Shown: positions 50,921 to 61,200 of the stretch, piece by piece
Numbering within the stretch: position 1 is the first letter of the stretch
How the letters are laid out: every line of letters starts with the position of its first letter
Assembly: GCA_025991245.1 (NCBI GenBank)
Contig: BQMJ01000013.1
Location: 62,001 to 126,000, forward strand
Length of the DNA stretch: 64,000 nt
Reading direction: 5' to 3'
Origin: Galdieria partita
Lineage: Eukaryota; Rhodophyta; Bangiophyceae; Galdieriales; Galdieriaceae
Position numbers and translations under genes: made by a program
The notes under the pieces: model-generated
The model's database searches: none
What the model saw: the letters and a program-made list of their open reading frames with translations, nothing else
What the model was told of the DNA's origin: nothing

Positions 50921-53137
50921 TTATTCAGCAATCTTTTTACTATCTCCCATTTGACTAGCAGAATAGGAACACGAGCCCTTTTCTTCATCCGTAAACTCCT
51001 CTACAGTTTCTGGACATGGAGCAGTGTAGTATGGACCATTTTTACAGGCACTCAAAGTGACAAACTCTTCTCCAAAGTCTTCCTGTAATTGTGCAATTTG
51101 CACATCCAAAGGCATAACATATTCTTGAATATGTTCTGTCAAAAACTGGGCTCCTTGTAAACTCAATGCATAAGCCGAAGTACCCCAACTGCTACAAGCA
51201 ATAGTTATCGCATTGGAATCTGTAGAATTGTCTTCTAAATACCAAACTTTCTCAAGTTGGATATTTCCCAAGGCATGTCTACGAAAGAATATCCAATGCC
51301 ATGGTTTTTGATGTACTTTGGAACCCATCTCTACAGCTTTCATAATAGAGGGTAGCCTTTCTATAGCTTCCTTTGTAAAGAATACATCATCTTCCAATAT
51401 AAGGACGACTGGATATTGGTGTTCCAAAACATCTTTCCATATTCTCATATGTGAATAAGTACAGGCTACTTGTCCTGTTGTAACAGATGATGAAAATCCA
51501 GCAACTTTGGCATGAGAAATAGAAATGGGAGGATCATCCAATGTAAACTCTGAAAAGTCGGTGGCTGGAAACCGAGTCAAGGGAATATGAAATGCAGTCG
51601 CTTTCTCTTGTATCAACTGCCAACGTTCTAAACAAATATTTCGATTCAAAACATAAATACGAGAAAAGGGAATGGTGTCTGACTGAATATGATTATTCAT
51701 TTGTGAGGAAGGTTCTGCAATAGTCCACAATGGTGAAACTTGTATATTCTCATGTTGCTGCTGTAATGGAGTTGCATAATTCAAATAAGACATTAATAAT
51801 TCTGCACTAGTCGGTGCCAATTGAATACTATTATCCGGTAGTTTGCAAATACCAACGTTATCTTCATTTCCAGAAAGACTCCAAAAACCTTCTCCATTAC
51901 AACCCAAATCATTAGCTACATCCTCATAAGTAACCATTTTATGCAAGGAATTGGCTCTTTGTACTAAATTCCATAATCTTTCAAATATAAAAGGAACGAT
52001 TGTGAAATTTCCAGCTATTTGTTGATCAAAGCCATGAAATGAAATAGGTCGTCCATAATCACTTCTCCTGCTTCTCCACCAAGGAAAGCGTTGGATATCC
52101 GACAAAGGATAAAAGTTACTTTCAGAAGCAAATCTTTGAATACAAAAATAAAGACGCTGAGACCCACAAGAAGTGCAAACATCTTTGGTTGCCACTTCAC
52201 ACGCTTCCAAATGAGGTCTCAGATGTTCTACCAATCTTCGAGATAATACAATAAAACCTCCCTGAGGTATCCAAGGACAGTTTTTACAAAATACATCTTT
52301 GCACATCTCAAAGGTTCCGTTGCCATGTCCACTTTCTCCACGTAAAGTACACCATTGATTACCCCCTTTGACATGAACATCCCTTAATAACTCACTTAAA
52401 GGTCCACTATCGCCATTATCAATACGAACATATTCTGCAAATCCCATATATATCATCTCTCTATATCCATCAAAATTCTTCAAATATTCTTTTAATCTAT
52501 CATGAAACAAAAAAGTATCGTCGTCTACTAGAACTATCCATTCATGTTCTTTGTCCTTTGTTTCATTCCGTAATATTCTATCATAAGCAATTCGTAGCCT
52601 TACTAGATGACTCCACGCATTGAAGAAAGCAATATTCTTCTCTTGGCTTGAATCTGCAGGTCTAACAACTACTATTGGAGCACCTGGAAGTCTCTGGTAA
52701 GCAACCAGAAGACCTTGTAGAGGTATATCAACTTTATCAGAAAGACCGTCTACTCTTTCTGTAAAGAATAACACATCCTCTGGAAGGAGAACGGAAGCCC
52801 AAGTATTCCAAACTGCTGGTCCTCTAGATTCTATTGTCTTCTGCCCAGATAAGATCAAATAGAGCAAAGAAGAACTATGAGGCTCCGAACTAATAAAATC
52901 AACACTCTTTGAACTATCAAAACTTGTCAAGTTTCCGCTAATCTCCCAATCAAGGGCTTTGGTCGACTCTCGTACAGTAAAACTCAACCAACGACCAATT
53001 GTGTAACAAACAAAAAACAACAAAACACAACTTCCAAACAAAAATATATTTCTTTTCCTTCGACTCCATCTTCTTTTCCATTTTAAGGTTGCTGGAAGAA
53101 TATGAGGCTTGAAACTTTTAACTCTTTTTGACAACAT
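50921..53137 (-). CDS. Two-domain glycosyltransferase: GT31 (Fringe-like) plus GT25
   Basis: Single exon, 738 aa. Type II membrane protein: basic cytosolic start, then helix NIFLFGSCVLLFFVCYTIGR (about residues 30-49). First domain, residues ~90-400, is Fringe/GT31-like: SRGPAVWNTWASVLLPEDVL, the metal-binding HEWIVLVDDDTFLFHDRL, CPWIPQGGFIVLSRRLVEHL and a WWRSRRSDYGRPISFHGFD end. Second domain, residues ~480-700, is GT25-like: SRIYVLNRNICLERWQLIQE, GQVACTYSHMRIWKDVLEHQ, YPVVLILEDDVFFTKEAI and WGTSAYALSLQGAQFL. Both DxD-type motifs (DDD and EDD) are present, so both sites may work. GT31 and GT25 usually occur as separate proteins; their sugar acceptors here are unknown. Golgi lumen is the likely site. 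Confidence 0.8.
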   Translation of the reverse strand: MLSKRVKSFKPHILPATLKWKRRWSRRKRNIFLFGSCVLLFFVCYTIGRWLSFTVRESTKALDWEISGNLTSFDSSKSVDFISSEPHSSSLLYLILSGQKTIESRGPAVWNTWASVLLPEDVLFFTERVDGLSDKVDIPLQGLLVAYQRLPGAPIVVVRPADSSQEKNIAFFNAWSHLVRLRIAYDRILRNETKDKEHEWIVLVDDDTFLFHDRLKEYLKNFDGYREMIYMGFAEYVRIDNGDSGPLSELLRDVHVKGGNQWCTLRGESGHGNGTFEMCKDVFCKNCPWIPQGGFIVLSRRLVEHLRPHLEACEVATKDVCTSCGSQRLYFCIQRFASESNFYPLSDIQRFPWWRSRRSDYGRPISFHGFDQQIAGNFTIVPFIFERLWNLVQRANSLHKMVTYEDVANDLGCNGEGFWSLSGNEDNVGICKLPDNSIQLAPTSAELLMSYLNYATPLQQQHENIQVSPLWTIAEPSSQMNNHIQSDTIPFSRIYVLNRNICLERWQLIQEKATAFHIPLTRFPATDFSEFTLDDPPISISHAKVAGFSSSVTTGQVACTYSHMRIWKDVLEHQYPVVLILEDDVFFTKEAIERLPSIMKAVEMGSKVHQKPWHWIFFRRHALGNIQLEKVWYLEDNSTDSNAITIACSSWGTSAYALSLQGAQFLTEHIQEYVMPLDVQIAQLQEDFGEEFVTLSACKNGPYYTAPCPETVEEFTDEEKGSCSYSASQMGDSKKIAE

Positions 53138-53845
53138 GTTTCATATTCGTCTTGCTATTGGACAATGGACAACTCTTTCGAACGAAATTGCTTTCAGCCA
53201 ATCACAAATGATGATACGTTGATACAAACTCTTAGGCTTTTGAAGTATATAGAGATATTACTGATGTTGGTCTTTGTTGAGTGAGACAAAGTAAATTGCA
53301 ATACTTGTATTGAAACATAGGCTCTTCTTATCGTATATATAAAAGTATTTTCCAATTCATTCTCATAATCCTTTTTATCAATTGCCTCAGACTGGAATGA
53401 TTCCCATTTCATGGAAATATTTATAACAGTCCTTCATTGAACAATGTAAATATCACTCAAATATTACTATAACTGTAATAAGGCTTGCTTCGATTTCAAA
53501 GTCTCTTATAAAGAGTTTCCATTTGTATGATAATCTTAAAAAAGCTTTCCAATAGAATACGACACAAGAAATGGTTGCCACTTGACCGAGTTTTAGTTTA
53601 TTTTAATATGATATCATTTCAAGTATTCCACCTATAGAAATCACTATAAAAACTTATTCGTCATAGAAAACGACTCCTCCTGTTTAAAGAGTATCATGAG
53701 ATGCCAACATCCATCCAATATTCCAATGGTTGATTAGACTCTAAGAGAACCAAACAATTGCCAGATAAGCATACAAAATATATCTCTTCATAGCAACAAC
53801 TTATGAATACCCTTTCCGAATGGGCACTGCATAACTTGTGATATC
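53138..53845. other. Intergenic region, about 700 bp
   Basis: AT-rich spacer between the glycosyltransferase start and the stop of the LSD1-type gene on the same strand. No gene, repeat or RNA recognised. Confidence 0.5.
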
Positions 53846-54914
53846 TTATACTCTTTCTTTCCTTCCTTTGGCAATGAGTTTGCCAAGGAGCAACTTTGGG
53901 GTCGCTTCTGGTGAAGGATTTTCCAGAATCACTATACCTGAATTGGATGGAAGTGGTTCAATCAACGTAGTTACAAAACCACAAGAGCCGCATTGAACTC
54001 GTTGAGGAGAACCTTGAAACAAAAGCCGAATCCCACATTTACGACAAATACAATGACGTGTAGGTCTAGATCGATCAACATTGAAAGAATCCAAACTGTT
54101 AGTAGCAGTTGCAACATGACTTGTTCTGGATGGGGCGTTGGACAAAGTTTCTTGGAAGCGAGAGGACTCCTGTCTTTGGTTCGCTGGTGTGCTCCTACGA
54201 CTAGTGACATTTGAAGAAGATATAGCAGAAGACAACATATTTCGAGGAGTCATAACAGTAATAGTACCACAACCACCACAACGAACACTCGTCGCTCCAG
54301 AAGGAAATATAATGAAGCGATTGCAACCATAGCAAGTTCCAATACTGTGAGACTGCAACAACAAATCGACAGAAGGAGCTCCATTCTCGCCCAAAGATAA
54401 TAAAGAACGACAATCTACAAAAAAGTTGAGTATTCTAAAAAGAAACAAAGCTTCATCATAATACTTAACTACCACATTGAATAAGTCCATAGTGCCTTTG
54501 AACCAATAACAACACTCCACAAAAGGGACATATACAATGAATGGGAGTAGAATGGCTTCTATAAAAGTTTCTCGGAGCATCCGGAGTGAATACGTTTGTT
54601 CTATCTTCTCTCAAGTTTGTTCGAGGAAGGTAAGACCTTTCGGTGGGGTTGTGATGAAACGTATCGGTTGAATATGCAACTGGAAGCATATTCCTTTGGC
54701 CATTATCGTTTCCACTAGGAAAGGAGTATATAGCTTCTCCCTGACCAAGACTCGATAATTGTTCACTACCTTGTCTTAAGTTACGTGAAGAAGCCACAGG
54801 TAAGGAGGCATGCATATGTGAATGTGCAATAGGAAGGCCATCTTCTTCTTCCGCATGATTCATGAATGCACATTTCATAAGATGGTGAGTGCTCAACGAA
54901 TGAACGAAGATCAT
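53846..54914 (-). CDS. LSD1-type zinc-finger protein
   Basis: Exons 54914-54473 and 54414-53846 give 336 aa. Three CxxC-based fingers resemble the plant LSD1/LOL1 zinc finger (CxxCxxxLxxPxGAxxVxCxxC): CICPFCGVLLLVQRHYGLIQ ending in C-D-C, CYGCNRFIIFPSGATSVRCGG (two segments: CYGCNRFIIFPSGATSV and RCGGCGTITVM), and CICRKCGIRLLFQGSPQRVQ then CGSCGFVTTL. Only the middle one has the full PSGATSVRC form. Plant LSD1 proteins are regulators of cell death, partly by binding transcription factors; function here is inferred only by class. The rest is Ser/Pro-rich. Start is uncertain: Met at 54914, 54878 or 54863; the first two overlap the coding region of the divergent fluoride exporter. Confidence 0.7.
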
Positions 54915-56690
54915 CAAACAGAGAGTACATCACTTGATGACTTTGCCGAAAGATATGCTGTGGATGGAATAGAAGAAGAATTGTATCGTCAAGGAGAACA
55001 GCAATCTCCTATATTGACTCCAGCTTCCATCTCTAATAAGCCTTCTCCTTATCATCTCAAAGCGTATGGCTTTACCAATCACTGGTTGGAACACTTATTA
55101 AGAGATGTTGTAATGCTTTCCTTATTTTCCGTTTTTGGAGTATTAACTAGAATTGGACTTTCTCTTTTATTTGGTCCTGAACACGCAAACGTAACTTCAA
55201 AGACGAGAGCTTTATTTTATGATTTGCCTCCTAACGCCGTTGGTTCCTTTTTTATGGGTATATTTGTAGCAGGCAAGTCATATATACCTAATCAATCAGC
55301 ACCTACAATATATCTATCTTTGACAACGGGTTATATGGGTTCTGTAACAAGTAAGTCTTGCCCTTGAGAGAGCAGTATGATATGAATATTATACTATAAT
55401 TAGCGTTTGCTTCCTGGAATCAACAAGCCGTAGAAATGTTCGCTGGTGGAAACAAAGTTGGGGCTCTGTTTGAGTTAGTTATTGGTGTAGAATTGTGTTA
55501 TTTTTCGTTTATGATGGGTCTGCATAGTGAATGGGCACTGAAAGGCTTTGTTCGTGACTATCTTAAAGCACTAATCAATCGAGGTATGGTAGGAAATAAT
55601 ATTGAGGAGCAAACTCGTGGAGACTGTTCTCAACAACAAGAAACCAGACAAGAAAATGGTGTAGAGTCTACTTCAACTTCTCATGTTGTGGATACCCAAA
55701 GAGACTCTTCTATGTTTGGTTCTATTTCCAGAGCAAGTTTGGAGAGTCATCTCGAGAACATTCAGAGAGAACTAAATGAGAGAAACAATAGACTATCGAG
55801 TCCTCGTCGTTCGAGTATTTCAGATGACTTTCTTGGTCATCTTGCTTTTCAGTTGAATTCTGTTATTGAGAGAATGGGTCGGAAAACTTTTGCCGATGAA
55901 CGATATGAAAGACAACAAGAACAGCAAGACAACTCAAAGGGCATTCAACAAACTCAATTACATCGAAAGTCACAAGTTATGAAGCCTAACCAAATGGCTT
56001 CCCAAGAGGATCAGCGGTTTTCAAACAAATTACTTTTGGTCTTAGGTTTAATATCTTTTGGTAATGATAAGGTTTTTTGTTTGATAGATTTGATTTCACT
56101 TGTTTCAACAGTTCTTGTTTATGGCGGTTTTATTAGTGCAGCTGTTGCAGATTCGGATAGACAAAGAAGGAGTTATTGGTTTGCTTGTATATTCGGTCCA
56201 TTTGGTATTTGTTTTTTTTGAATACTTTGGATATCCTATTGAGATGATCTTTTCGAGGTGCCATTTCTCGTTGGCAATTAGCAACTCTGAATCGAAATGT
56301 TACATGGTTTCCAAAAGGCACTTTTATTACGAATATGATAGCAAGTGCATTGGATGCTGTAAGCTAAACAAGTTCTTTATATTCTTTCTCTTATTTGGGT
56401 ATGACATGCACAGGCTTTTGCAGCTATTTTACTTTATCATAATGGATATTGGTCTTTTGTTATACTTCATGGTCTTTCGTTAGGTTTTTGTGGTGATATG
56501 AGTACAGTGTCTACATTTGTTGGAGAAATGTATTCAATAGCCAAGTAAGTTGATTGGGATGAATTGTGTATCAACTAAATAATAATTTGTGTAAAGGTTA
56601 CATCATAAGTATTTATATGTGTCTATATCTGTCATTTTGGGTCAAGTTATTGGATTGTTGATTTATGGAATACCTTATTGGATAAAGTAA
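54882..56690 (+). CDS. FEX: Fluoride exporter FEX (double CrcB domain)
   Basis: Exons 54882-55350, 55404-56204, 56258-56358, 56414-56544 and 56597-56690 give 531 aa. FEX is the eukaryotic fluoride channel in which two CrcB (Fluc) units are fused. First unit: FGVLTRIGLSLLFG, LPPNAVGSFFMGIFVAG, TIYLSLTTGYMGSVTTFAS with the central TGxxGxxTTFS-like break, then GNKVGALFELVIG. Second unit: WFACIFGPFGAISRWQLATL, FPKGTFITNMIASALDA, LHGLSLGFCGDMSTVSTFV and ILGQVIGLLIYGIP. A ~140-residue charged, Gln/Ser-rich linker lies between them. ATG at 54855 would add nine residues. Relevant in acidic habitats, where HF enters cells easily. Confidence 0.9.
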
Positions 56691-56807
56691 TCATTTCACC
56701 TACACTATTATTGTTGTATGAGAAAAGATACAACAAAAATATAGACATTCCAACATTATTTATCCCAACTAACGCTTTTCAATCCTACAACCAAAGCAAA
56801 CGTGTTG

Positions 56808-57239
56808 CTAACGGAGTCGAACAGTAATCCGACCTTTTGTGGTATCATATGGCGATATCTCCACTTTAACCCTATCTCCTTCTAGGATTCGAATGAGATT
56901 CTTGCGAAGTTTTCCAGCGATATGAGCCAGTATGACGGAACCATTATCTAACTCTACTCGGAATACTGCATTGGGTAAAGTATCTATAACTTTTCCTTCG
57001 GCTTCCAACATATCCTTTTTCACCTTTGCGGCCATCCACACAAAACCTTTGGAAAGAGTCGGACGAGTATTGACTGTCAACTTTGTAGACAATATTACTC
57101 TATGAGGCATACATTGACAACAGAAACGCTCCTTACAAAAAGCCAAACATGGTCTCCTTGGCTTTGTATAGGAACCATTCAAATAGCAGTTGAAGCTTGT
57201 GAATCCCAACGCTTTCTTCATAGGGATTGGCAACATCAT
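56808..57239 (-). CDS. infA: Translation initiation factor IF-1, plastid-targeted
   Basis: Single exon, 143 aa. IF-1 binds the 30S A site in bacterial-type translation. The last ~72 residues are a complete S1/OB domain: [60 protein letters not shown] and ITVRLR. The ~65-residue leader is basic with many Cys, Ser and Pro, fitting an organelle transit peptide; plastid is more likely because red algal mitochondria generally lack IF-1. Nuclear coding of infA is a known recurrent transfer from plastids. Two adjacent ATGs at the start; the outer one used. Confidence 0.92.
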   Translation of the reverse strand: MMLPIPMKKALGFTSFNCYLNGSYTKPRRPCLAFCKERFCCQCMPHRVILSTKLTVNTRPTLSKGFVWMAAKVKKDMLEAEGKVIDTLPNAVFRVELDNGSVILAHIAGKLRKNLIRILEGDRVKVEISPYDTTKGRITVRLR

Positions 57240-57721
57240 CCAATAAAATCATCACTGCAGTGAAATGAACAAAACGACTTTTATTGTACTATTAGGAGAC
57301 ATAGAAACTAGTCTTTGAGTATTTCAAAGATTGATTATATTCTCTGTAAGATTATCTTCGACAAATAGAGTTTGTCTATCTACAAATTTCCATTGTTGAG
57401 AGCGTACTTGAGACAGTATTACAAGGATTGTTTGATAGTTCAGGTCGTGAAAGAGACATATTTTCAAGCTGAAATTGCCTTTTCACGGTTTTTCTATCCA
57501 AGTATTCTTTCTCCGAGTGATCACTGTCCGACGTGAAGTATCCATCACGGCAGAAAAACAGCACTCGTTGCTCTCTTAATACTTGTAACTGGTATTTTGA
57601 AACTACAGTTTGAAACTGTTCTTTATTACAGAATAGGATCAATATATGAATAGTTGTGTGACTCGCAAGTGAGGACGGACGGGAATCCACACAAATTCAA
57701 TGCATAACAATCAATTGATAT

Positions 57722-57753
<32 letters not shown>

Positions 57754-58116
57754 TAATATTATTGACCAAGTGTGAGTACTTTTGTCACGTTGCTTCTTTT
57801 ATAGTGTTAATATCATAGACATAGTATATACAGCATGAAACAATTGCATCTAGTACAGACATCTATTCTTTATTCTTCCTCAAAGGAGAAATATCAAAGT
57901 TATAAAGTTATATTTAGGAAATATGAAACTTGAAGTTTTAGAAATAGAAAAACCACAGACACTTTATCTTGACTTTGTTTGTACTATATTTAGATAGATA
58001 TCGTAAACTGACTCATTAAGATTGGAAAGAATACTCAACAAACGATGCAGTTCTTTTTGAACAATTCTAAAAGATGGTCATGAAGAAATTCATTGTGTGG
58101 GAACAAAAGGCGTTCC
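57240..58116. other. Divergent region IF-1 / winged-helix TPR gene, about 880 bp
   Basis: It holds an AC/AT microsatellite and an open minus-strand frame (57376-57690, about 100 codons) without a near ATG; that frame could be a missed small or terminal exon but matches no family I know. No RNA gene seen. Confidence 0.45.
57721..57752. repeat. (AC)n(AT)n compound microsatellite
   Basis: About ten CA units run directly into six TA units in intergenic DNA. Confidence 0.85.
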
Positions 58117-59937
58117 ATGACTTCGACTCATCGAACTGGAAGGCCTCCACTGTTATTTGCAAATAAACCCGAGTCGGAACTTACTGAAGAAGAAAAGAGA
58201 CTAAAAGCACAAATTATTAAACGAAGAGAACGACAGAAGAGAGCTTACAGACGAAAGAAGCTTGGTAAGAAGGATGAATCGCAAGCACCCACTTCAAAGC
58301 TGGAATGGACTGAAGACTGGAACGATGAATTTATTTCTCACAATAGTAAAAAAGACACAACTCTTACCCATTTTACTAGAAGTAACTTATCGTTGGCATA
58401 TGCTTCATTTTCCAATTTTACCACGTTTCGAAAACACCTTGTCAGTGAACTTGAGCAAGGCCTCTCCAGCCTAGATAGTGATGTTCAAAAGCTGTTAGGA
58501 TCGTTCTTGGTTTTTCCGAGTTCTTTTACTCTAGAAGCAGCGTTGGTAGTGGGAAATTTCCTCAGTCCCAACGTTGTAGAAGAAATATTACGACTCTTTT
58601 TGTGGAAGGGCTTCATTTATGTAGACGAAGACATACGGTTCTTTTTAAATCCTTTAGTGAGACGGTATTTAGAATGGCACTATTGTAGACCACTGAATTC
58701 ACCTGGAAGATTTTCTCTTATGGAAGCCGAAACAGCTATTTATCAATATTTTTATGAACAGATAAAGGAGCGAGCTCGAGATCATAAGATATATGTTTCA
58801 GGTTTGGATCGTAAAATGTCGATGAAATTTGTTGATAGAGAACGAGACAATATTCTAATCTGTTTGAAACATGCACGAAGAAGGAGCAAAGATTGTTTGC
58901 AAGATTTCCTGAGCAAAGGTGGCAGTATTTTTCGTTTCGGCTTAAGAGCAGAAAAACGTCTTCATTATTTTGGAGATGCTTTAGGACTTTGTTGCTGTTC
59001 AGAATTTTCTTGTTCATCTCACTCGAAAATGAACAATGCGTATGATGTTTCAAATTATTCTTGGAATAGTGAGCAGGAAGCCATATTATTATATCATTTA
59101 GCTGAGTCTTATGCGGACGCTATGCAATGGGAAAAAGCAGAAACATTTGCACGATGCAGCATTCATTTGCTGGAAAAGCTGCATTTGGAAATTTCGAGTT
59201 GTTCTTATTTTCCACCTTTATTATTACTTGGCAATATATTATACGAAACTGAACGTTTTGAAGAAGCCAAAGTATCTATCTTATCCGCGATGGATTCCAT
59301 TCGACGTTTTGGTCTTTATTATTCGTCATATACTGCCAACGCATTTATTCTTCTTGTCAATCTCTTTTTGCAAGAGAATGATATTTTCCGTGCTCAACAA
59401 ACTGCTTCTGATTTACTAGAAATAGTTAACAAGATTGGCTTTGAAGATTTGCCTTTATTTGCAGACACAATGGGAATGTTTGGTCTTATTTCTTATGCTT
59501 CAGGTGATTTAGTTGAAGCAGAAAGGAATTTACGATTGGCATTAGAATCATTGAGCAATTGGAGTTGTTCGCACTTATGGTTTGATGTTCCTATGAAACA
59601 TTGTATGCATTTAGACTTGTGGCTGATGGATTCTCTTTCGAGAGTATTGAGAGCTCAAGGTAAATATGAAGAAGCAGATAAATATAAGGAAGGAGTTGAG
59701 ACGATTGCTACGGAAAGAGATATTTGTTTACGATATGTTTCAGATACTTCCATATCTCCTCATAAATGGACAGTGCAAGACCTCGATTGTTCTGCAAACT
59801 TGCATGGATGGAATAGTATTCCTATTTTTATGGAGTCTGAAGAAACCAACGAAAGACTATTTTCTAATGATAGTTGGAATATGTTTTATTCATTTTCTCC
59901 AAATGAGCAACGTGTTTTTATCAAACATGTTTGTTGA
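58117..59937 (+). CDS. Winged-helix plus TPR protein lacking its NTPase, with bZIP-like basic start
   Basis: Single exon, 606 aa. I cannot name the gene. Residues ~28-52 are strongly basic (KRRERQKRAYRRKKLGKK) and resemble the basic region of fungal bZIP factors (QRAYRRRK type), but no leucine zipper follows. Residues ~117-190 look like the winged helix that follows the NB-ARC domain in STAND proteins (LLGSFLVFPSSFTLEAALVV, ILRLFLWKGFIYVDEDIRFF, then NPLVRRYLEWHY). A helical segment with FVDRERDNILICLKHARR matches the next element of such proteins. From ~330 to 550 there are TPR-like hairpins (AESYADAMQWEKAETFARCS and similar). The P-loop NTPase expected in front of the winged helix is absent: only ~65 residues precede it after the basic region. 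First ATG in the frame is 58117. Confidence 0.6.
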   Translation: MTSTHRTGRPPLLFANKPESELTEEEKRLKAQIIKRRERQKRAYRRKKLGKKDESQAPTSKLEWTEDWNDEFISHNSKKDTTLTHFTRSNLSLAYASFSNFTTFRKHLVSELEQGLSSLDSDVQKLLGSFLVFPSSFTLEAALVVGNFLSPNVVEEILRLFLWKGFIYVDEDIRFFLNPLVRRYLEWHYCRPLNSPGRFSLMEAETAIYQYFYEQIKERARDHKIYVSGLDRKMSMKFVDRERDNILICLKHARRRSKDCLQDFLSKGGSIFRFGLRAEKRLHYFGDALGLCCCSEFSCSSHSKMNNAYDVSNYSWNSEQEAILLYHLAESYADAMQWEKAETFARCSIHLLEKLHLEISSCSYFPPLLLLGNILYETERFEEAKVSILSAMDSIRRFGLYYSSYTANAFILLVNLFLQENDIFRAQQTASDLLEIVNKIGFEDLPLFADTMGMFGLISYASGDLVEAERNLRLALESLSNWSCSHLWFDVPMKHCMHLDLWLMDSLSRVLRAQGKYEEADKYKEGVETIATERDICLRYVSDTSISPHKWTVQDLDCSANLHGWNSIPIFMESEETNERLFSNDSWNMFYSFSPNEQRVFIKHVC

Positions 59938-60172
59938 CTTGTGTGAAATGTTGGATCTCCCACGGAAGAGGGAAAGGGTTCCTCTACTTGATGATAGAGT
60001 ATCTACGAGTCCTTGTTTTGTGTGTGCAACGAACTTTATAAAAGAACACAGACCTCATAAAAATACAAGTATATTGAGAGTATCCACAGTGTCTATAAAG
60101 CACAGGGACAATCTCTGTTATGAAAGAACAACAAAAAGGGGTTTAGGAAAGGTTTGTCCATTAGGAGTTTGA
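59927..60172 (+). CDS. Possible small protein, 81 aa, unknown
   Basis: An ATG-to-TGA frame begins 11 bp before the stop of the preceding gene in another frame. The sequence is basic, with paired cysteines (CFVCATNF) and a hydrophilic end. No family recognised. It may instead be a chance frame or part of the 5' leader of the phytol-kinase-like gene, whose ATG follows 45 bp later. Confidence 0.3.
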   Translation: MFVDLCEMLDLPRKRERVPLLDDRVSTSPCFVCATNFIKEHRPHKNTSILRVSTVSIKHRDNLCYERTTKRGLGKVCPLGV

Positions 60173-60217
60173 TGATTGCAATAAGTTAAAATATAATAGT
60201 TTCCCTTTAGACTGAAT

Positions 60218-61105
60218 ATGTTACTAATGGATTCTTGTACCTGCACTACTTCCATCATTCATTCTTTTTTCTTATCAAGAGAACTTGTATTTGATAGGAA
60301 GGATGTGGTCATAGCTTGTGCTGATCTAATAGGTGCCACTATATGGATTCTCTTCTGGCAGTGGATGGCTTCCAAGGATTGGATAGAAAGGACGATTAGT
60401 AGAAAGATTGTTCATATGACTTGTACTCCTTTGTTTGTACTTACTTGGCCACTCTTTACTGACTTGTCTGGGTCACGTTGGGTTGCGTGTATAGTTCCAC
60501 TGCTTATGGGCTTCCGATTATGGATTGCTGGAAAGGGTTGGTCGGGTGACACCATAAGCAAAGTATGTTTTGCAAGTATGTGTTATTGCGTTAGTTCTCG
60601 TTAACGTTGTTGTAGATTGTTTCAAGAAAAGGTTCCACAGAAGAAGCTTTGAAAGGTCCTCTTTATTATGTTATTGTGACTTTTTTGGTTACCTTGTTCC
60701 TTTGGAAAGATAGTCCACTTGGTATTGTTGCTTTGATGCAACTCTGCCTTGGGGATGGTTTTGCAGAAGTGATTGGTCGTCGCTGGGGAAAATCACTTAC
60801 TTGGCCCTTTTGTCGAGACAAAAGTGTAATAGGAACCTTTGCATTTTCTATTGCAGGTTTTCTTGCTTCATATTTTGCTCTTGTATACTTTAAAAGTGTG
60901 GGTACCAAGTTTCTCGGAGCTGGGGAGCTTTCTATTTTTTCTCTTTTAGTTGTCACGTTAACTTGTTCCGCTGTTGAATTGGTAGGTTACTCGTATATTA
61001 TTTAACTAGTCTTACTGAGTTGTCTAGGTAAACTTTTTAGATGACAACTTTTCAGTTCCTTTCATGGCTGTACTCATTGGCTCGCTTCTATTGAGAAACA
61101 ACTGA
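60218..61105 (+). CDS. Phytol/farnesol kinase-like (VTE5/FOLK, CTP-type polyprenol kinase family)
   Basis: Exons 60218-60562, 60616-60981 and 61028-61105 give 262 aa. The family phosphorylates phytol or farnesol for tocopherol and prenyl-lipid recycling, in plastid or ER membranes. Several membrane helices are visible. Marks: SRKIVHMTCTPLFVLTWPLF, IVSRKGSTEEALKGPLYYV, the nucleotide-site-like CLGDGFAEVIGRRWGKSLTW, DKSVIGTFAFSIAGFLASY, and terminal LDDNFSVPFMAVLIG. The last intron uses acceptor GTTGTCTAG to give VELVNFLDDN. No long plastid leader is seen, so a farnesol kinase or unseen 5' exon remains possible. Confidence 0.82.
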
Positions 61106-61200
61106 CTCAATGGATTCACAAAAGTCAAAATGAATGGCGCGAGTCAATTCGAAGCTTCGATTGGCATTTTAAAAGCAAATGATGTTACGTGATATCGATA

